A stretch of 64,000 bases of DNA from NCBI RefSeq assembly GCF_010122465.1, contig NZ_WLZY01000009.1:1-64000 (forward strand), written 5' to 3'. The notes beneath the pieces were generated by a model. The model had not been told where the DNA came from. It did no database searches and saw only the letters and a program-made list of their open reading frames with translations. The stretch is from Phytoactinopolyspora mesophila (GTDB lineage Bacteria > Actinomycetota > Actinomycetes > Jiangellales > Jiangellaceae). Every line of letters begins with the position of its first letter. Within the stretch, counting starts at the first letter, position 1. Position numbers and translations under genes: made by a program. Of this stretch, positions 61,284 to 64,000 are shown in pieces.

Positions 61284-62648
61284 ATGGGCAAGGTAGCGAT
61301 CGATCCGGACGGAGCCGATGAACTCGCTCGCCGGTTGGAGGACCTGTCGGAAGCGATCGGTGACGCACGATCCACGGCGTGGTCGCTTCGAGTGCGGTGG
61401 CGCATGCTCAGCACCTGGCAGGACCAGCAGTGGGCCAACGGGCTGGCCGGCCGGCTGCGCACGGCCGCGGCCATCGTGCGCGGCGACGACAACCTGCCGT
61501 CGAACTGGCCGCAGATTGCCGCCCAGTACGACCTCGCTGACCATATCGAGCTGGCCGACCTCGAAAGAGAGCTGAGCAACCACGCCGAGATGGAGCTCGA
61601 CCAGCTGGAGCACCTGCTGGAACTGGCCCGCGAGGCCGAGATCCCACCGGCCGACTATGCCGAAGCGCTGCAGGACTATTGGGATCGACGCGCGCTCGAG
61701 CGCGCCGGCATTGATCCGGACGAGTGGGACCCTTCACTCGGCGCCGACGCGCAGGCCGACATCATCGAGCGGGTCTATGTGTACTACGCCGAGGTCTACG
61801 GTGAGGACAACGACCTGATCTGGGCCGGTATGGCGAACATGATCGGGCCGTCCTTCGCTGCCGGCTTCTTCGATCTGGCCGAGTTCCGGGACATCGCTCA
61901 ACGGGTTCGCGGCAGGGCTGCTCTGAGCTCCTTCCTTCCCGCCACACCGTTCTGGAGCAGGATCTCGGGAACACTCCTCGCAGAAGCCGCCGACATGACC
62001 GATCAGGAACTCGCGTACTACGAAACCACGTTTCTGCAAATGCAGAAGGACATCTTCTTCGACCTGGCGCCCGTTCACGAGGCCTACCTCAGTGGCGGCA
62101 TCGAAGCGGTCGAGGAAATGCGCGCGGCCGGCATCATCGACCAGGATGTGTACAACGCCTGGGAAGACATCAGCTCGGGCGACCCCGCCCTCGTCGAACA
62201 GGGCAATGAAGCGCTGCTGCTCCGGGAGCAGCGCGACATCATCGACGACTACTACCAGGACATGTACAACCGATTCCCGAGCGGCCCGGTGGTCACCCAG
62301 TTCATGACCTGGATCGGCGCCCCGTCCATTCCTGGCGCCAAGAGTTATCCGGAGGTCTTCGACTGGTCCGGGAACATCGCGCACTTCGAGGACCGATGGG
62401 ATCTGATCCAGCAAGACACCTTGCCCGCATTCCTCGATCTATGGCGCGACGACCGTGAGCGCACCAACGACATCATCTCGTCACCGGTGGGTCCGCGCAT
62501 CGACGAACAGCGTATGAAGGAACGTTTCCCGCCGCTCGGCTGGATTCTCGACGGTCCGCCGATCGGGATTTCGCTTCCCGACGTCCCGGGCTTCGACCCG
62601 AGCTTTCCCTCCCCCATCGATTTTCTCTTTCCCCGCCTGCCTTGGTAG
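61284..62648 (+). CDS. WXG100/ESX-like N-terminal helical domain protein, unknown C-terminal part
   Basis: This 454-residue protein starts at the ATG at 61284. The first 100 residues (DPDGADELARRLEDLSEAIG, STAWSLRVRW, WANGLAGRLRTAAAIV) look like the helical hairpin of WXG100-type type VII secretion substrates. The rest is rich in Trp, Tyr, Asp and Glu, with helical segments (YEDN-like VYVYYAEVYGEDNDLIW, EQRDIIDDYYQDMYN) and a Pro-rich tail. No enzymatic motif is recognised. It has no classical signal peptide. A lipoprotein gene follows within 20 bases. It may be a secreted effector or wall protein; this is inference. Confidence 0.7.
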   Translation: MGKVAIDPDGADELARRLEDLSEAIGDARSTAWSLRVRWRMLSTWQDQQWANGLAGRLRTAAAIVRGDDNLPSNWPQIAAQYDLADHIELADLERELSNHAEMELDQLEHLLELAREAEIPPADYAEALQDYWDRRALERAGIDPDEWDPSLGADAQADIIERVYVYYAEVYGEDNDLIWAGMANMIGPSFAAGFFDLAEFRDIAQRVRGRAALSSFLPATPFWSRISGTLLAEAADMTDQELAYYETTFLQMQKDIFFDLAPVHEAYLSGGIEAVEEMRAAGIIDQDVYNAWEDISSGDPALVEQGNEALLLREQRDIIDDYYQDMYNRFPSGPVVTQFMTWIGAPSIPGAKSYPEVFDWSGNIAHFEDRWDLIQQDTLPAFLDLWRDDRERTNDIISSPVGPRIDEQRMKERFPPLGWILDGPPIGISLPDVPGFDPSFPSPIDFLFPRLPW

Positions 62649-62662
62649 CCACGGACCACCGG

Positions 62663-63307
62663 ATGCCCACTCGCCAGATTCGCGCGCGCCGCAGCCGATG
62701 GGCTGCTTCGGCACTCCTGCTGATCATCCTCTTGGGAGCATGTATGAACGACGACGACCGCAGCGGCGACTACGCCTTCGACGTGGTCAGAACCGATCGG
62801 CACGAGCTGGATCTGCGGACTCCGCCGACCCGTGAGGCCGTGGGGATCAGCGAGGACAGCACCGGGGTATCGGTCGCGGCCGACGACGAAGCATCCCGGG
62901 TAATCCACGCCCATGTCTTGCTGCCCGACGGCGTCGAGCTGGATCTCGAGCCGTACCGGCTGGTCGTGGAGCCGCGTGCTGGTTCGGCACGCCCACAGGG
63001 CCTGACTACCCGCACGGCCCCGCCGGCGCGGGCCAACCTGATGTTTACCTTCGAGACGGTGGACGAGGCGAGCGCGTTCTTGAGTGAACTGGCCGCGCAG
63101 CTTGGCGAGCACCGCGGCACACTCACCGACGACTACATCGAGCGGACCAGCCAGATCCTCGCCACCGGCGAACGCCCGCACCCATTGATCGCCTCCGCCG
63201 AGATCGGCTACCTGACGTTGTCCGTCCGCCCACGAGCCGGTTCGTCCGCCGGAGGGCGTAGCACCGCACACATCACGTTCAACTGGTCAGCGATGCCCGA
63301 CGACTGA
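62663..63307 (+). CDS. Putative lipoprotein paired with the WXG100-like gene
   Basis: This protein of about 214 residues has a lipoprotein signal (SRWAASALLLIILLGACMN) with Cys near residue 27. The mature part has beta-rich segments (VIHAHVLLPDGVELDLEP, ANLMFTFETVDEASAFLSEL, IGYLTLSVRPRAG) and no known domain. The start is uncertain: ATG at 62663 or TTG at 62642, neither with a good ribosome binding site; translation is probably coupled to the preceding stop at 62648. It may be the cell-surface partner or protector for the upstream product. Confidence 0.7.
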   Translation: MPTRQIRARRSRWAASALLLIILLGACMNDDDRSGDYAFDVVRTDRHELDLRTPPTREAVGISEDSTGVSVAADDEASRVIHAHVLLPDGVELDLEPYRLVVEPRAGSARPQGLTTRTAPPARANLMFTFETVDEASAFLSELAAQLGEHRGTLTDDYIERTSQILATGERPHPLIASAEIGYLTLSVRPRAGSSAGGRSTAHITFNWSAMPDD

Positions 63308-63308
63308 C

Positions 63309-63424
63309 CGGCTCAGTCGGATGGAGTCTCTTCATGGTGTGGTGGGCATCAGCGAGGGAGGTCGACGGCGAAGCCCCTCCGACCGAGTCTGCTGGGCAAG
63401 AAGTGGCTCCATCCGACTGAGCCG
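63309..63424. terminator. 18-bp perfect inverted repeat with 80-base interior
   Basis: The arms at 63309-63326 and 63407-63424 (CGGCTCAGTCGGATGGAG and its complement) are perfect. They fill the gap between the lipoprotein stop and the convergent cyclase stop at 63434. A long-loop terminator or a small repeat element is possible. Confidence 0.6.
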
Positions 63425-63433
63425 CCATATCCG

Positions 63434-64000
63434 TCAGGGACGAGGGCTGACGCTGTAGACCTCTACGGCGCCGAGGCCGCGCACCATCGTCGGCGGCAGG
63501 GCGCGCAGCGCAACGCTGGGCTCGTTCTCCAATGCCATCGCGGTGGCCATGTCGACGAGGACGGAGTTCCGTTCGGCCACCGTGGTCAAGCGAGCCGCGA
63601 GGTTGGTCGGAGTGCCGAACACGTCGCCCAGCCGGGCCACCACCGGTCCGGTGGCGATGCCGACGCGGATATCCGGCAACGCGGGGTTGAGGCCGATCTG
63701 TTCCACCAGCTGGCAGCCGATGTTCGCCGCTATGCGCGCGTCGTCCGCAACGAAGACGACTTCATCGCCAAGCGTTTTGACCACCCGGCCGCCTTGACCG
63801 AAGATGACGTCGTTCGTGGTCGCCTCGAACTCTTCGACGAGCTTGCCGAGCGCCTCGACGCTCAGTCCGCGCGACAACCGGGTGAAAGACACCAGGTCGG
63901 CAAAGCCGACCGAGGCGGGGGCGGCCAGCAGCGGAGCCTCGCCCATCTCAGCGATGGCCATCAGCCGGTTCACCGACGACGCGAGCTTGCGTCGCCAGGC
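63434..64000 (-). CDS. Class III adenylate/guanylate cyclase domain protein, 5' end outside window
   Basis: The frame is open to the right edge, so about 189 C-terminal residues are seen. The cyclase catalytic domain is clear: SVGFADLVSFTRLSRG with the first metal-binding Asp, VVKTLGDEVVFVADD with the second, and DIRVGIATGPVVARLGDVFG with the following TNLAARLTTVAERN. It makes cAMP (or cGMP) in the cytosol. The substrate-specifying Lys is in KTLGDE; overall it fits adenylate cyclase. What precedes the domain is unseen. Confidence 0.92.
   Translation of the reverse strand, partial: AWRRKLASSVNRLMAIAEMGEAPLLAAPASVGFADLVSFTRLSRGLSVEALGKLVEEFEATTNDVIFGQGGRVVKTLGDEVVFVADDARIAANIGCQLVEQIGLNPALPDIRVGIATGPVVARLGDVFGTPTNLAARLTTVAERNSVLVDMATAMALENEPSVALRALPPTMVRGLGAVEVYSVSPRP

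Overview
The window is high-GC DNA with GTG and TTG starts, many translationally coupled genes, F420-type oxidoreductases, mycobacterial-style DUF222/HNH genes and the actinobacterial order enolase - FtsB/DivIC - DUF501 - exopolyphosphatase. It is a chromosomal segment of an actinomycete (Actinomycetota). The genus cannot be fixed from the sequence alone; a soil or plant-associated, polysaccharide-using lineage fits the content.

Layout. 0-8.2 kb: a DUF222/HNH gene cut by the left edge, a heterodimeric ABC exporter, a NarL-type two-component system and a divergent membrane protein. 8.2-17.4 kb: an amino-sugar catabolic regulon (NagB-type isomerase, LacI regulator, AGE-family 2-epimerase, large secreted propeller-like protein, CUT1 sugar importer). 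Five copies of one LacI-type palindrome tie it together. 17.6-18.7 kb: a quinone-oxidoreductase-like enzyme. 18.85-30.1 kb: a likely seven-gene minus-strand operon (LacI, two permeases, binding protein, cytosolic GH32, GH32/GH68-like enzyme, 1296-residue secreted GH32). 30.4-34.9 kb: DUF222/HNH, TetR/SDR pair and an SRPBCC-ArsR-SRPBCC operon. 34.97-42.2 kb: a second carbohydrate operon (LacI, binding protein, two permeases, GH172/DUF2961, canonical GH32). 42.4-48 kb: a tRNA with a UAA anticodon, cspA, peptide deformylase, ACT protein, a CFA-synthase-like methyltransferase, NDH-2 and an LLM oxidoreductase. 48.2-50.9 kb: metQ-metN-metI. 51.4-54.1 kb: TetR-MFS-SDR. 54.1-64 kb: uracil-DNA glycosylase, amidase, ppx/DUF501/ftsB/eno, an uncharacterised WXG100-like gene with a lipoprotein gene, and a cyclase gene cut by the right edge.

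The centrepiece is the pair of fructan operons. The 18.85-30.1 kb operon has one secreted modular GH32 and a cytosolic paralogue, both with the unusual nucleophile motif WMNEPHA. The 34.97-42.2 kb operon adds a GH172, a family that includes difructose dianhydride I synthase/hydrolase and alpha-fructofuranosidases, and a canonical NDPNG GH32 without a signal peptide. Together they suggest extracellular attack on fructan, import of short or cyclic fructose oligomers, and intracellular opening to fructose. None of the three CUT1 importers has its own ATPase gene here, so a shared MsiK-type ATPase elsewhere is implied.

Each sugar operon has its own LacI regulator and its own palindrome upstream. 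Several long inverted repeats sit at gene 3' ends and appear to be bidirectional terminators or a dispersed repeat family. No CRISPR array, prophage or transposase was seen.
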